Source of the DNA: Gluconobacter kondonii
Lineage (GTDB): Bacteria > Pseudomonadota > Alphaproteobacteria > Acetobacterales > Acetobacteraceae
DNA length: 46,687 nucleotides
Reading direction: 5' to 3'
Assembly (NCBI RefSeq): GCF_002723995.1
Contig: NZ_BEWP01000015.1
Location: forward strand, 1 to 46,687
Shown here: positions 1 through 8,751 of the stretch, one piece after another
How positions within the stretch are numbered: the stretch's first letter is position 1
Layout: each line of letters begins with the position of its first letter
Notes under the pieces: generated by a model
What the model was told of the DNA's origin: nothing
The model's input: the letters and a program-made list of their open reading frames with translations, nothing else
The model's database searches: none
Translations under genes and position numbers: made by a program

Positions 1-833
1 TTATAGGCTGCCATGAAGTCGTTGAGGTGTGTCCTCAACTGCTCATGACTGTCGTAATGGAAGCGTTTGACGGTTGCTTCCTTGATTGTCCGGTTCATCC
101 GCTCGACCTGACCGTTCGTCCAGGGATGATTGGGTTTCGTCAGACGATGTTCGATCCCGTGAGCTTCGCAGATCATGTCGAAGCGCATGGGGCGAGACCA
201 GGCCGTATTGCGGTTACGGGGCTGATCAGCGAACTGGATGCCGTTATCGGTCAGAATGGTGTGGATCCGGTAAGGGATGATGCTCAGGAGATGTTCGAGG
301 AATTCCCAGGCGGTCTTCCGATCGGCTTTCCCGACGAGTTGTGTGACAGCGAATTTGCTTGTCCGGTCGATAGCAACGAAGAGGTGCAGCTTGCCCTCAG
401 CAGTCTGTACTTCGGCAATATCGATGTGAAAAAAGCCTATGGGATAGCGTTTGAAGCGCTGGCGTTTGGGCTTGTCTCCTTCGATGTCCGGCAACCGGGA
501 TATCCCGTGGCGCTGAAGGCAGCGATGCAGAGCCGAGCGTGTCAGATGAGGGATGCTGGCCTGCAGGGCATAAAGACAGTCATCCAGCGGCAGTAAAGTA
601 TGCCGGCGAAACGCCACGATCATCGCTTCGTCCGTCTCGGACAGGACCGTTGAGCGCGGCTCTTTAGGACCTGTCTTCTGATCCTCAACCGTTTGACGCT
701 TTCGCCATTTTGCAACTGTTTTCGGATTGATCCCGAACTCCTTGCTCAGCGTCGCGAGCGAAGCCTGCGATCGCTGTATTGCTGCTCGCACGGCGTGCGT
801 GGTCGTGGCGCTGCCATGACGTATCTGTCCCAT
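1..833 (-). CDS. IS481-family transposase (3' end outside window)
   Basis: This is a DDE transposase of the retroviral-integrase superfamily. I translated it by hand from ATG at 831-833 leftwards, and it stays open to the window edge (277 codons seen). It begins MGQIRHGSATTTHAVRAAI and carries an N-terminal helix-turn-helix (KEFGINPKTVAKWRKR). The integrase core has all three expected acidic residues: D in AIDRTSKFA (codon near 366-371), D in LTDNGIQF (near 243-254) and E in GQVERMNRTIKEA (near 98). These motifs are typical of IS481. It is transcribed away from the dehydratase operon on its right. The visible part looks intact, but the C-terminus is not in the window. Confidence 0.9.
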   Translation of the reverse strand, partial: MGQIRHGSATTTHAVRAAIQRSQASLATLSKEFGINPKTVAKWRKRQTVEDQKTGPKEPRSTVLSETDEAMIVAFRRHTLLPLDDCLYALQASIPHLTRSALHRCLQRHGISRLPDIEGDKPKRQRFKRYPIGFFHIDIAEVQTAEGKLHLFVAIDRTSKFAVTQLVGKADRKTAWEFLEHLLSIIPYRIHTILTDNGIQFADQPRNRNTAWSRPMRFDMICEAHGIEHRLTKPNHPWTNGQVERMNRTIKEATVKRFHYDSHEQLRTHLNDFMAAY

Positions 834-866
834 AAGGCTTCCTTCCACTCGCGTGAAATTAATACC

Positions 867-889
867 CCATCAAAACACGGGACTAAACA
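867..889. repeat. Candidate terminal inverted repeat of the IS481-type element
   Basis: These 23 bp lie between the transposase start and the CTAG target-like motif at 891-894, where the terminal repeat of an IS481 element is expected. The partner repeat is outside the window, so the call rests on position and on the adjacent target motif. Confidence 0.4.
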
Positions 890-1045
890 CCTAGGGACGA
901 AATGGTGAGGCGACGGGGAAGGCGGGATCGGGGGTGGAGGGCCGGCAGGCATAAGTGTTCTTTATGGCGGGTTATACAAAGATAATATTTGATTTGAGAA
1001 ACGTTTGAAAAGAATGATGATCCCATCAGAAGTGGAGAAGTATCT

Positions 1046-2029
1046 GTGATGCAGTCTAAAAACAGAACGCTGAATTTTTCCGAAATATTCGCAGCGTCGT
1101 GTCGCATACGCGATCATGTGGTCCGGACGCCTCTTCTTGAAAGTCCAGTGCTGAACGAAAGGCTGGGGGGGCGTATTCTGATTAAACCGGAAATGCTTCA
1201 GAAAACGGGCTCGTTCAAGTTTCGCGGGGCCTGTAACCGTATTCTGCAACTCACGCCGGGCGAACGGCGCGGCGGTGTGGTGGCGTGGTCTTCGGGAAAT
1301 CATGCCCTGGCGATTTCGGCGGTCTGTGCGCTGCTGGATATTCCGGCTCATATCATCATGCCCGAGAGTGCCCCGCAGATGAAAATCGAGGGTGCGCGCC
1401 GTTATGGCGCCAAGGTCAGGCTCTATGACCGCGCGACGGAAAACCGCGAGGAAATCGGTGCGCAGATTGCGGACTCCGAGGGCGCCGTCATTGTTCCGCC
1501 CTATGATGATTTCAACGTCATGGCGGGTCAGGGCACGGTGGGCCTTGAGATCATGGAGCAGTGCCGGGATCTGGGTGTCATGCCCGACAATGTGCTTTCC
1601 AGTGCGAGTGGTGGTGGACTGGTGGCGGGGATTGCGACGGCTGTCCGCACCTGTCGTCCGGAAACGTTCATCTATTCCGTGGAGCCCGCAGGGTTTGACG
1701 ATCTGGCCAGATCTCTGGCGTCCGGGCATCGGGTCGAGAACGCGGCTGGCATGAACACGCTGTGTGATTCGCTGATGGTGCCTACGCCGGGCGCACTGAC
1801 CTTTCCGACCAATCATGCACTGCTGGCGGATGGTCTGGTTGTGAATGATGCCGAAATTCGGATCGGCATGGCCAACTGTTTCGAGCATTTCAAACTTGTG
1901 GCCGAGCCCGGCGGAGCCGCACCGCTTGCGGCCATCCTCTCGGGCAAGCTCGATGTCCGGGGGAAGGTGACGGTGGCCGTGTTGAGTGGTGGGAATGTCG
2001 ATCCGTCTGTCTATTCTTCAATATTGTAA
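1046..2029 (+). CDS. PLP-dependent threonine/serine dehydratase-family protein
   Basis: A fold-type II PLP enzyme of the threonine dehydratase/serine racemase group, 327 aa. Such enzymes deaminate threonine or serine to a 2-oxo acid through an enamine intermediate; some racemise serine. Visible motifs are KTGSFKFRGA with the Schiff-base lysine at about K58, the substrate loop SSGNH near residue 82, and the glycine-rich phosphate-binding loop SASGGGLVAG near residue 190. There is no C-terminal ACT domain, so it is not the long allosteric IlvA form. The start is GTG at 1046 or ATG at 1049; GGAG at 1034-1037 precedes both. A DUF4392 gene and a RidA-like gene follow closely, suggesting one operon. 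RidA proteins destroy the reactive enamine/imine product of this enzyme class, so the pairing is sensible. The exact substrate is unknown. Confidence 0.85.
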   Translation: MMQSKNRTLNFSEIFAASCRIRDHVVRTPLLESPVLNERLGGRILIKPEMLQKTGSFKFRGACNRILQLTPGERRGGVVAWSSGNHALAISAVCALLDIPAHIIMPESAPQMKIEGARRYGAKVRLYDRATENREEIGAQIADSEGAVIVPPYDDFNVMAGQGTVGLEIMEQCRDLGVMPDNVLSSASGGGLVAGIATAVRTCRPETFIYSVEPAGFDDLARSLASGHRVENAAGMNTLCDSLMVPTPGALTFPTNHALLADGLVVNDAEIRIGMANCFEHFKLVAEPGGAAPLAAILSGKLDVRGKVTVAVLSGGNVDPSVYSSIL

Positions 2030-2047
2030 AGAAAAGGCGTATTCAGG

Positions 2048-3118
2048 ATGTTGAAGAGTGGAACAGCACTGTATGAACGTCTGTCCGCAACTATTGATGA
2101 CTTCATGGTGCTGGATTATACGGGTGTTGGCAGTATCGGCATGATTTACGCTGCGCTCCAGAAGCGTCAACCGGGTAGCATGTGCATGGCTGCCGCCGAA
2201 ATGATCGTCGGGCAGGTGGCGGAGCGTCCGGGGCCTGTTCTGATCGCCACGGGTTTTCCCGAAGGCGGCGGCGTTCCGGAGACGGATGGGCCGGTGGGCG
2301 CTGCGTTTATTGCGCGTTCGATCTTTCTGGGCCTGTCGCGCGAGACGGTCATTGTCGTGGACGAGGACTGGCGGGAGATGATGTTCGCGACCTGTCGCGG
2401 CGCGGGTCTTGCACCGTTCGATCTGCCCGCAGACGGGAAGATCGTGCCGGTTCCCTATCTGCGGCCGGTGTATGTTGCGACTGTGCCCAAGAATGACGCC
2501 GGAAGCCGCAAAGCGTGCGATGCGCTGCTCGATCAGGTTCAGCCGAGCCTCTTGATTGCGATCGAACGGCCTGGCGTCAATGACAGGGGATTGTATCATG
2601 GTCTGGGTGGCCGTCCGCTGGATGGAATGGTTGCGGATCTGGACTATTTGTTCGCACAGGCACGGGTGCGGGGGCTGCGTTCCATCGGGATCGGGGATGG
2701 CGGCAATGAACTCGGCATGGGTATGATCGCTGCGGAACTGAAACAGAAGATCGCCAAGGCCCGTGATTGCGGCATTGAAGGGCGGGGTGGTGTGGCGGCT
2801 GAGACGGCGACGGACCATCTGATCGTCGCGAATGTCTCGAACTGGGGGGCGACCGGTCTTGTGGCGGCTCTGGCCTGCCTGGTGGAAAATCAGGCTGTTT
2901 TTCACGAGCCGGAGCTGGAAGTCCGCTGTATTGAAGCCTGTGTGGCGAGTGGCGGTGTGGACGGGATGTTCATGGGGCCGGAGCCTGCGACGGACGGAAT
3001 TGCTGCGGAGGAATGGCGCGGTCTGATTCAGGTATTCCGTAAAACGCTGCAACGTCATCTCGGGATGGTCACCAACTGGCAGGGCCAGTCCGGGGACTGG
3101 AGGCAGATCCGTGCGTGA
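2048..3118 (+). CDS. D-glutamate cyclase C-terminal-like protein (GLUCM_C/DUF4392)
   Basis: A 356-aa protein that I assign to the GLUCM_C (DUF4392) family, the C-terminal domain of mitochondrial D-glutamate cyclase DGLUCY, which converts D-glutamate to 5-oxo-D-proline. The hallmark segment is GIGDGGNELGMG near residues 217-228, with ATGFPEGGGVPETDGP near residue 66. No signal peptide or membrane segment is seen, so it is probably cytosolic. It starts 18 bp after the dehydratase and overlaps the next gene by 8 bp (3111-3118), so the three are probably co-transcribed. A gene for the other DGLUCY domain (DUF1445) lies at 8752-9591. Whether this half has cyclase activity alone is not shown by the sequence. 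Confidence 0.8.
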   Translation: MLKSGTALYERLSATIDDFMVLDYTGVGSIGMIYAALQKRQPGSMCMAAAEMIVGQVAERPGPVLIATGFPEGGGVPETDGPVGAAFIARSIFLGLSRETVIVVDEDWREMMFATCRGAGLAPFDLPADGKIVPVPYLRPVYVATVPKNDAGSRKACDALLDQVQPSLLIAIERPGVNDRGLYHGLGGRPLDGMVADLDYLFAQARVRGLRSIGIGDGGNELGMGMIAAELKQKIAKARDCGIEGRGGVAAETATDHLIVANVSNWGATGLVAALACLVENQAVFHEPELEVRCIEACVASGGVDGMFMGPEPATDGIAAEEWRGLIQVFRKTLQRHLGMVTNWQGQSGDWRQIRA

Positions 3119-3572
3119 GGCGGTATCTGTTCTTCCGTGTGGCGTGATTCTGCCGCCCGTCAGTGTTCCACGGGGCAATTATACGCCGATCCTGTCCTGT
3201 GACGGTTTTCTGTTCGTCGCGGGACAGGGGCCACGCTGGGGAGATGATCTTCGCTACAAAGGGGTCGTGGGTAAGGATTTTTCCGTCGAGGAGGGGCAGC
3301 AGGCGGCGCGGCTGTGTGGGCTCAACATTCTGGCGCATGTCTGGCATTTCCTGGAGGGAGATTTGTCTCGGATCAGGCGGCTCGTCCGGGTGGCGGGGGT
3401 GGTGCGGTGCTCGGAAGACTTCGAACAGCAGGCCAAAGTCCTGAACGGTGCTTCCGATCTGTTCGGGGAGGTTCTGGGGGACGCAGGATGCCATGTGCGG
3501 ATCGCGACCGGGACGTCCTCGCTGCCATCCGGGATGGCGGTCGAGGTGGAAGCCATGTTCAAAATCGACTGA
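3111..3572 (+). CDS. RidA/YjgF-family protein
   Basis: A 153-aa RidA-superfamily protein. RidA enzymes hydrolyse reactive enamine/imine intermediates such as 2-aminoacrylate, which PLP dehydratases release. Features include FVAGQGPRWGDDL near residue 35, a central helix (QQAARLCGLNILAHV) and the C-terminal strand MAVEVEAMFKID. It is slightly longer than the classical 125-130 aa RidA, as in the YjgF_endoribonc-like subgroup. It starts at GTG 3111, inside the end of the preceding gene, suggesting translational coupling. Being co-encoded with a dehydratase supports a detoxifying role; other RidA clades hydrolyse imino acids made by D-amino-acid oxidation, which would also fit a D-glutamate context. 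Confidence 0.85.
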   Translation: MREAVSVLPCGVILPPVSVPRGNYTPILSCDGFLFVAGQGPRWGDDLRYKGVVGKDFSVEEGQQAARLCGLNILAHVWHFLEGDLSRIRRLVRVAGVVRCSEDFEQQAKVLNGASDLFGEVLGDAGCHVRIATGTSSLPSGMAVEVEAMFKID

Positions 3573-3812
3573 TTCCTGTTTGGGGGGCGGCTGTGATCGT
3601 CCCCCAGAGGGTATAAAAGAAATTTATTGACGCAGATAACAAGATAAACGTTCCAATAACGTATCAAGTTTTCGTATTATCAACTGGAAATGAAAGCGAA
3701 AAAACTGACCGGGCGGAACGAACACTGCCGGAGGGAAGGTAATCGCGTCTCATATGAAGAAATTCCGGCGGAAAGCTGCCTTTTGATCCCCAGATCCCAG
3801 GAGTGCGTGAAA

Positions 3813-6386
3813 ATGTTCGCCTTGAAATACCTCTCCCGCTCTCTCTCCCTGAGCACGGCGTGTCTTCTGACGACATCGCTGTGTCATGCTGCACTGGCGC
3901 AGGGAACATTACAGGGTAGGGATGTGACTTCGTCGTCCGGGAAAAAGACCGTCCATGTTGCTCATCCTGTTGACGCCTCTTCTCGTTCCGTTAAAAAAAC
4001 GGATCGCAGGAAGGTGACTCAGGTCAGTGCGAAGGACACGGAAAGCATTGCCGTTCGCGGGACACAGGTTCCGGGAGAAAGTGTTTTCTCGCCTTCCACG
4101 CGGGAGCACAGTACGGCACAGGTTTTCCGGTATTCCTCGCAGCAGCTCAAGGAGACCGGTCAGACCAACATCCTCGCCGCGCTGTCTCAGCTATCCGCTG
4201 CCGTGACGTCGTCTCCTTTTGGCGGCATGGGCAGCAACGGCTTCAACAAGACGATGCAGTTGCGAAATCTTGGCGCGGATCAGACGCTGATGCTGGTCAA
4301 CGGCAAGCGCCGGCATGTGGATGCCAATTTCAATTATTATCAGGCCGGTCCGAACTACGGGACGGACCCGGCGGATCTGTCCCTGATTCCGGTCAGCGCC
4401 ATTGACCATGTCGAGATCATCACTGAAGGCGCGAGTGCGCTTTACGGTCAGGATGCCGAGGCTGGTGCGGTCAATATTGTTCTGAAGAAAGACAACAAGG
4501 GCGGCTCGATCAATCTCCAGAACAGCGGTTTTTATGCGGGAGATGGGCAGTCCTTTGATGGCAATGCCGATTACGGCTTCGCTCTGGGGCATCGTGGCGG
4601 TTATCTGAACGTGGCGGCGCAGATCAACAACCAGCTTTCCACCAACCGGTCGGGCGAGTATCCGGGTAATCTCTATTTCGAGGGTGATCCGCGTAACGAC
4701 ACCGCCAGCAAGGATGTGCAGCGTCTGGCGGGCAATATCCGGATGCTGCTTGAAACGGCCAGCGTCAACATGGCCTATCCGGTGACGGATAACTGGGAAG
4801 TCTACAATACCTCGACTTTTGCCCATAAGGACATCATTGCGCCTGAGACGTATCGTGCGCCGTCCAACGATAACGTTGTGCGCGCGCTCCATCCGAATGG
4901 TATGGAGCCGATGTGGCATGCCGAGGAATGGGATTTTCAGGTCAATAATGGCATCCGTGCACACAGTTTTCTGGGGATGCAGTGGGATTTCTTTGTTAAT
5001 TACGGCCGCAATCAGCAGATTAACCATATTGTTGATACAGACAATCCCACGATGGGACTGGACAGCCCGACGAGTTTTTATACGGGACAGTTTGTCTCTA
5101 CCGAGCTGGATGCCGGGTTCAACAGCACGAAGATCATCAAGACGTCCTTTCTGCCACGTCCGGTCAATCTGAGTTATGGTTTCGATTATCGTTTCGATAC
5201 CTATCAGGTTGGCAAGGGTGATGAAGCGTCTGTGGAGAATGGCGGGGTTCCCATTCTCGATGGGCCGAATGCCGGGAAAATGGCGTCTGCGGGTGCGGTG
5301 GACAAATTCGGAATTCCGGCGGCGGCTGGCAGCATTCTGAACCGTGGTATTTTCGACGGGCACATCAATCTGGATTTCTACGTCACGCCCAAATGGGAAT
5401 GGACGCTCGGTGGCCATGCGGTTAGCTATGATGATCTTGGCGTTCATCCCACGGGTTCAGTCGGAACGCGCTATAATGTGACCAAGAACCTTGCGTTCCG
5501 GGGGAACGTCAACACGGGATACCGGGCGCCGACGCTTGCGGAGGAAGGGTTCTTTGCCGAAACGACATTCCCGACATACCGGACGGCGCAGCTGCCGGTG
5601 AATTCGAACTGGGCCAAGGTTCTGGGCGCAACGAAGCTGCGGGGTGAGCAGTCCCGGAGCTATAGCATCGGTGTGGATGCCACGCTGCTGCCGAACTGGA
5701 CGCTGACGGCTAATCTCTATCGGATTTCCATCAACGACCGTCTGTATAACAGCACCCAGTTCGGCGGGACCGAAGTGGAAAGTCTGCTCTCTGCGGCTGG
5801 GCTGCCCAACGTGCTGTATGCGGCCTATTACGGTAATCCGGTCAATACGGTTACGAACGGCGGGGACGTCACGACGGCCTATCATCTGAAGACGGGACAT
5901 CTTGGTGATTTCGACTTCCGCTTCTCCCTCAATATCGCGGACAGTGAAATTTCGCACCATAACGCGACCCCTGCGACTCTTCAGCAGCTTGGGCTGTCGT
6001 CCTTCAACCGGACGAATGCGGAATATCTGCTGCATTCTTCGCCCAAGAATATTGAGAACCTGACGGTTGTCTGGCACCGCGGACCGTTCTCGGCGCGTGT
6101 GCAGGAACAGCGTTTCGGGTCTTACACATGGGTCGCGGCACCGTCCCTGACGCAGGCCCAGTGGACCTATGCCAAGCCGTCCTACATCACCAATCTTGAA
6201 CTGGGATATGACATCACCAAACGCTGGCATATCGCGGGGGGCGCTTTCAACCTCGGAAATCATTATCCGGGCAAGGCGAACGCGGCCTCGCGCGCGGCAC
6301 TGCAGAATGCGTTTATTTATCCCAACAACTCGCCTTATGGTTTCAGTGGCGGCATGTATTACGTCAAGACGGCCTTTCAGTTCTAA
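3813..6386 (+). CDS. TonB-dependent outer-membrane receptor (OAR-like)
   Basis: An 857-aa TonB-dependent receptor that takes up an unidentified substrate across the outer membrane. I chose ATG 3813 over the longer frame from 3690 because AGGAG at 3799-3803 sits 9 bp upstream and a signal peptide follows directly (MFALKYLSRSLSLSTAC, cleavage probably after AALAQ). The plug domain spans roughly residues 85-225, including MQLRNLGADQTLMLVNGKRR and ITEGASALYGQDAEAGAV. The C-terminal barrel ends GGMYYVKTAFQF with the terminal phenylalanine used in outer-membrane insertion. It is closely similar to the receptor at 23104-25605. A strong terminator follows at 6423. Upstream lie the dehydratase/GLUCM_C/RidA genes and downstream a LysR gene. 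Confidence 0.92.
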   Translation: MFALKYLSRSLSLSTACLLTTSLCHAALAQGTLQGRDVTSSSGKKTVHVAHPVDASSRSVKKTDRRKVTQVSAKDTESIAVRGTQVPGESVFSPSTREHSTAQVFRYSSQQLKETGQTNILAALSQLSAAVTSSPFGGMGSNGFNKTMQLRNLGADQTLMLVNGKRRHVDANFNYYQAGPNYGTDPADLSLIPVSAIDHVEIITEGASALYGQDAEAGAVNIVLKKDNKGGSINLQNSGFYAGDGQSFDGNADYGFALGHRGGYLNVAAQINNQLSTNRSGEYPGNLYFEGDPRNDTASKDVQRLAGNIRMLLETASVNMAYPVTDNWEVYNTSTFAHKDIIAPETYRAPSNDNVVRALHPNGMEPMWHAEEWDFQVNNGIRAHSFLGMQWDFFVNYGRNQQINHIVDTDNPTMGLDSPTSFYTGQFVSTELDAGFNSTKIIKTSFLPRPVNLSYGFDYRFDTYQVGKGDEASVENGGVPILDGPNAGKMASAGAVDKFGIPAAAGSILNRGIFDGHINLDFYVTPKWEWTLGGHAVSYDDLGVHPTGSVGTRYNVTKNLAFRGNVNTGYRAPTLAEEGFFAETTFPTYRTAQLPVNSNWAKVLGATKLRGEQSRSYSIGVDATLLPNWTLTANLYRISINDRLYNSTQFGGTEVESLLSAAGLPNVLYAAYYGNPVNTVTNGGDVTTAYHLKTGHLGDFDFRFSLNIADSEISHHNATPATLQQLGLSSFNRTNAEYLLHSSPKNIENLTVVWHRGPFSARVQEQRFGSYTWVAAPSLTQAQWTYAKPSYITNLELGYDITKRWHIAGGAFNLGNHYPGKANAASRAALQNAFIYPNNSPYGFSGGMYYVKTAFQF

Positions 6387-6422
6387 GGGGCTGTTCCAGA
6401 ACCATTGTCCCTCCAGTTCTGC

Positions 6423-6455
6423 AATATCCTGCCCTCTGGGGCAGGATATTTTTTT
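6423..6455 (+). terminator. Rho-independent terminator after the TonB receptor gene
   Basis: A perfect 12-bp stem (AATATCCTGCCC at 6423-6434 pairing with 6439-6450) with the 4-nt loop TCTG, running into seven T residues at 6449-6455. It separates the receptor gene from the LysR gene at 6544. Confidence 0.95.
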
Positions 6456-6543
6456 GTCGGTATGGTTGGTGGCGGGTATCCTGTTCCGGTATCGTAAAAA
6501 GATCGGCGTCATTGTCGGAGCATAGGAAAGGACAGAGACGTTC

Positions 6544-7434
6544 ATGATGGATTTCAAGTCTCTTGAGACGGTTTTATGGATCGAGCGGCTCGGGAGTTTC
6601 CGGGCGGCTGCCGATGCGTTGCGGATGACGCAGCCAGCGGTGTCCGTCCGGATTTCGCATCTTGAGGCGCTTCTGGGGGCCAGTATTTTTCATCGGGCAC
6701 CCAAATCCATCACGCTCACGCCGGTCGGAATGACGGTGGTGCAGTATGCCCGTCAGATCCTCGATCTGCGTGATGAGATGATCCAGACGGTCAAGGGGCA
6801 TCAAGACGCAACCGGAATCCTACGTATCGGAGCGATCGAAACCATTTCCCAGACCTGGATTTCGGACCTCCTCATTGAGATCCGCCACAAATATCCAAAT
6901 CTGACAGTGGATCTGGAGATTTCGGTTTCGGATGAAATCTCCCGGAAAATCACCAAGGGGATGCTGGATGTGGGTTTCTTTCTGGGGCCAGTCAATTCAC
7001 CGCGTCTGATCGAAAGCGAGCTGTGCAACTACGAGACTGCGATGGTTGGCAGGGAGCATTTCGCGCTACCCAGCAATGGCAAGCTGGATCTGGGGCAGGC
7101 GCCGTCGATTTCCATCATGACCTTGTCGCGCAACACCATTCCCCATTCGGCGATCCGCAATTTTCTGGCGCGGGAGGGGATCGTCCATCACCGGGTGGAC
7201 ACCATGAGTTCCCTGCCGTCCATTCTGGCGCTCACGCTGGGGGGAGAAGGGCTGGCCCTGCTGCCCTACGCGGTCATGCGGGATTATCTGGCCAGCGGGA
7301 AGCTCCGGGTGTTTGAGACCGGCATGAAGCTTCCTTTGCTGCGCTGTGTGTCAGGGCGGTTGATCAGTCATGGTTCGGCGATTGTCGAGGACGTCATCTC
7401 CATTGCCGAACGTGTGTCGGCCAATGTGACCTGA
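6544..7434 (+). CDS. LysR-family transcriptional regulator
   Basis: A 296-aa LysR-type regulator. The N-terminal winged helix-turn-helix is typical (SFRAAADALRMTQPAVSVRI, about residues 19-38), followed by the linker helix and a periplasmic-binding-protein-like effector domain from about residue 90. The start is ATG 6544 or the adjacent ATG 6547. The gene converges on the ACS-type MFS gene, with only 3 bp between the two stop codons. Likely targets are the neighbouring receptor or the DUF1445-MFS operon, but no operator can be assigned with confidence. The effector is unknown; by context it could be D-glutamate, 5-oxoproline or a related cyclic amide. Confidence 0.92.
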   Translation: MMDFKSLETVLWIERLGSFRAAADALRMTQPAVSVRISHLEALLGASIFHRAPKSITLTPVGMTVVQYARQILDLRDEMIQTVKGHQDATGILRIGAIETISQTWISDLLIEIRHKYPNLTVDLEISVSDEISRKITKGMLDVGFFLGPVNSPRLIESELCNYETAMVGREHFALPSNGKLDLGQAPSISIMTLSRNTIPHSAIRNFLAREGIVHHRVDTMSSLPSILALTLGGEGLALLPYAVMRDYLASGKLRVFETGMKLPLLRCVSGRLISHGSAIVEDVISIAERVSANVT

Positions 7435-7437
7435 GGG

Positions 7438-8742
7438 TCAGGCTGTCCGCCGGGCGGGTGTAGAGAGTGTGTAGACCGTCGTTATAGCGCCCAGAGTGGC
7501 ACAGGCTGCGACCAGAAAGAGCCCGGAGAGCGGGGAGTGCAGATGCTCGCGCATCCAGCCGATGCCGTAAGGGCCGACAAGGCCGCCGATCGCGCCAAGG
7601 CTGTTGATCCATGCAAGCCCTGTCGCCAGTGTGCGTTTTTCGAGCACATGGGGCGTTACGGTGAAGATCATGGCTGTGACGCAAAGGGCTGCTGCGAGTG
7701 CGATGGTCAGGAAAACCAGTGCGATTGCGCCGTGGGACTGCAACAGGAAAGTCAGGACCAGACAGAGCGCGACCGTGAGGAACGGGCCGGCCAGATGCCA
7801 GCAGCGTTCGTTATGTCTGTCGGAACTGCGGGCGTTGAGCACCATGGCCAGGGCTGCGACGGCGAAGGGAATGGCCGCATAGAAGCCGAGCTGTCCGGGA
7901 GCGGGAGCGATAACCTGCTCGATGAAGGTCGGGACCCAGAAGACGATCCCGTAATTGCAGACGGCCTGACAGAAACAAATGACGACGAGGAGCAGGACTT
8001 CAGGCTGTTTCAGCGCGGCGAATACGGATGTCGTGTCGTGTGTGGATGTGTTCTGGGGCGGAAGGCGGGTCAGGATGGCCTGTTTCGTGGGGGCATCCAG
8101 CCATGAGGCGGAGGCAGGTCCGTCGTCGAGGCGCTTCAGAACGGTCAATCCGAGCAGCAGGGGCGGGATTGCCTCGATCAGGATCATCCATTTCCATGCG
8201 GGTACTGACAGGACCTGATCGAAGGCGCCCAGAAGATAGGTGGAAACCGGGCCACCGATGGCGCCAGAGAGCGGTATGGCGATCAGGAAACCCGTGGTGA
8301 CGCGGGCGCGGATCGAGTCCGGGAACCAGAGAGCCAGATAGTACAGAACGGCCGGATAAAAGCCTGCCTCCGCGGCGCCGAGCAGGACACGCAGGGCGCA
8401 GAATTCCCACGCAGTACTGATGATGACGAACAGGAAGGAAATCAGGCTCCATGCGATCATGATTGCGGCGATCGCCCGGCGGGGGCCGAATTTTTCGAGC
8501 AGGAGCGCGGAGGGGACCTGAAAGACGATGTAGCCTACGAAGAACAGCCCGGCGCCCAGCCCGAAGGTTGCATCCGAGAAGTGGAGGTCCTGTTCCATCG
8601 CCGCACGGGCGAAGCTGAGATTGATGCGATCCAGATAGGAAAACATGTAGCAGACGACCAGCAGCGGGATGATGCGCCGGACGGCCACCCGGAAGAGCGT
8701 GTGATCAGAGGGCACGGAATCATCCTGAGCGTGTGGAGGCAT
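7438..8742 (-). CDS. MFS transporter, anion:cation symporter (ACS) type
   Basis: A 434-aa inner-membrane carrier with about 12 hydrophobic segments. The start region (CYMFSYLDRINLSFARAAM) and the loop LLEKFGPRRAIAA are typical of the ACS family, whose members move organic anions such as hexuronates, tartrate or phthalate with H+ or Na+. It begins 9 bp after the stop of the DUF1445 D-glutamate cyclase-family gene, so the two are almost certainly one operon, and the cargo is probably the substrate or product of that enzyme (inference). Convergent with the LysR gene at 6544-7434. Another ACS-type carrier is encoded at 21836-23077. Confidence 0.9.
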   Translation of the reverse strand: MPPHAQDDSVPSDHTLFRVAVRRIIPLLVVCYMFSYLDRINLSFARAAMEQDLHFSDATFGLGAGLFFVGYIVFQVPSALLLEKFGPRRAIAAIMIAWSLISFLFVIISTAWEFCALRVLLGAAEAGFYPAVLYYLALWFPDSIRARVTTGFLIAIPLSGAIGGPVSTYLLGAFDQVLSVPAWKWMILIEAIPPLLLGLTVLKRLDDGPASASWLDAPTKQAILTRLPPQNTSTHDTTSVFAALKQPEVLLLVVICFCQAVCNYGIVFWVPTFIEQVIAPAPGQLGFYAAIPFAVAALAMVLNARSSDRHNERCWHLAGPFLTVALCLVLTFLLQSHGAIALVFLTIALAAALCVTAMIFTVTPHVLEKRTLATGLAWINSLGAIGGLVGPYGIGWMREHLHSPLSGLFLVAACATLGAITTVYTLSTPARRTA

Positions 8743-8751
8743 AATGCTGGT

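Larger units (their letters stand above)
1..889 (-). mobile_element. IS481-family insertion sequence, partial at left edge
   Basis: The transposase gene and about 55 bp of end sequence are visible. The element continues beyond base 1. Its outer end probably lies near 889, where the sequence read leftwards starts TGTTTAG. It abuts CTAG at 891-894 (hexamer CCTAGG at 890-895). IS481 members are known to insert at NCTAGN-type targets, which fits. The opposite end and a target duplication cannot be seen, so the exact boundary is inferred. Confidence 0.75.

Noticed and set aside
962-1888. Long leftward open frame (308 codons) opposite the dehydratase gene
   Set aside because: Arg/His-rich low-complexity translation typical of antisense of GC-rich coding DNA; no motif, and the opposite strand encodes a clear enzyme.
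2018-3178. Leftward open frame (386 codons) over the DUF4392 gene
   Set aside because: Antisense shadow; composition is unlike a protein and it crosses two real gene junctions.
4191-6557. Two long leftward frames (418 and 366 codons) over the TonB receptor
   Set aside because: Rich in Ile/Arg/His with no family features; the receptor on the other strand is unambiguous.
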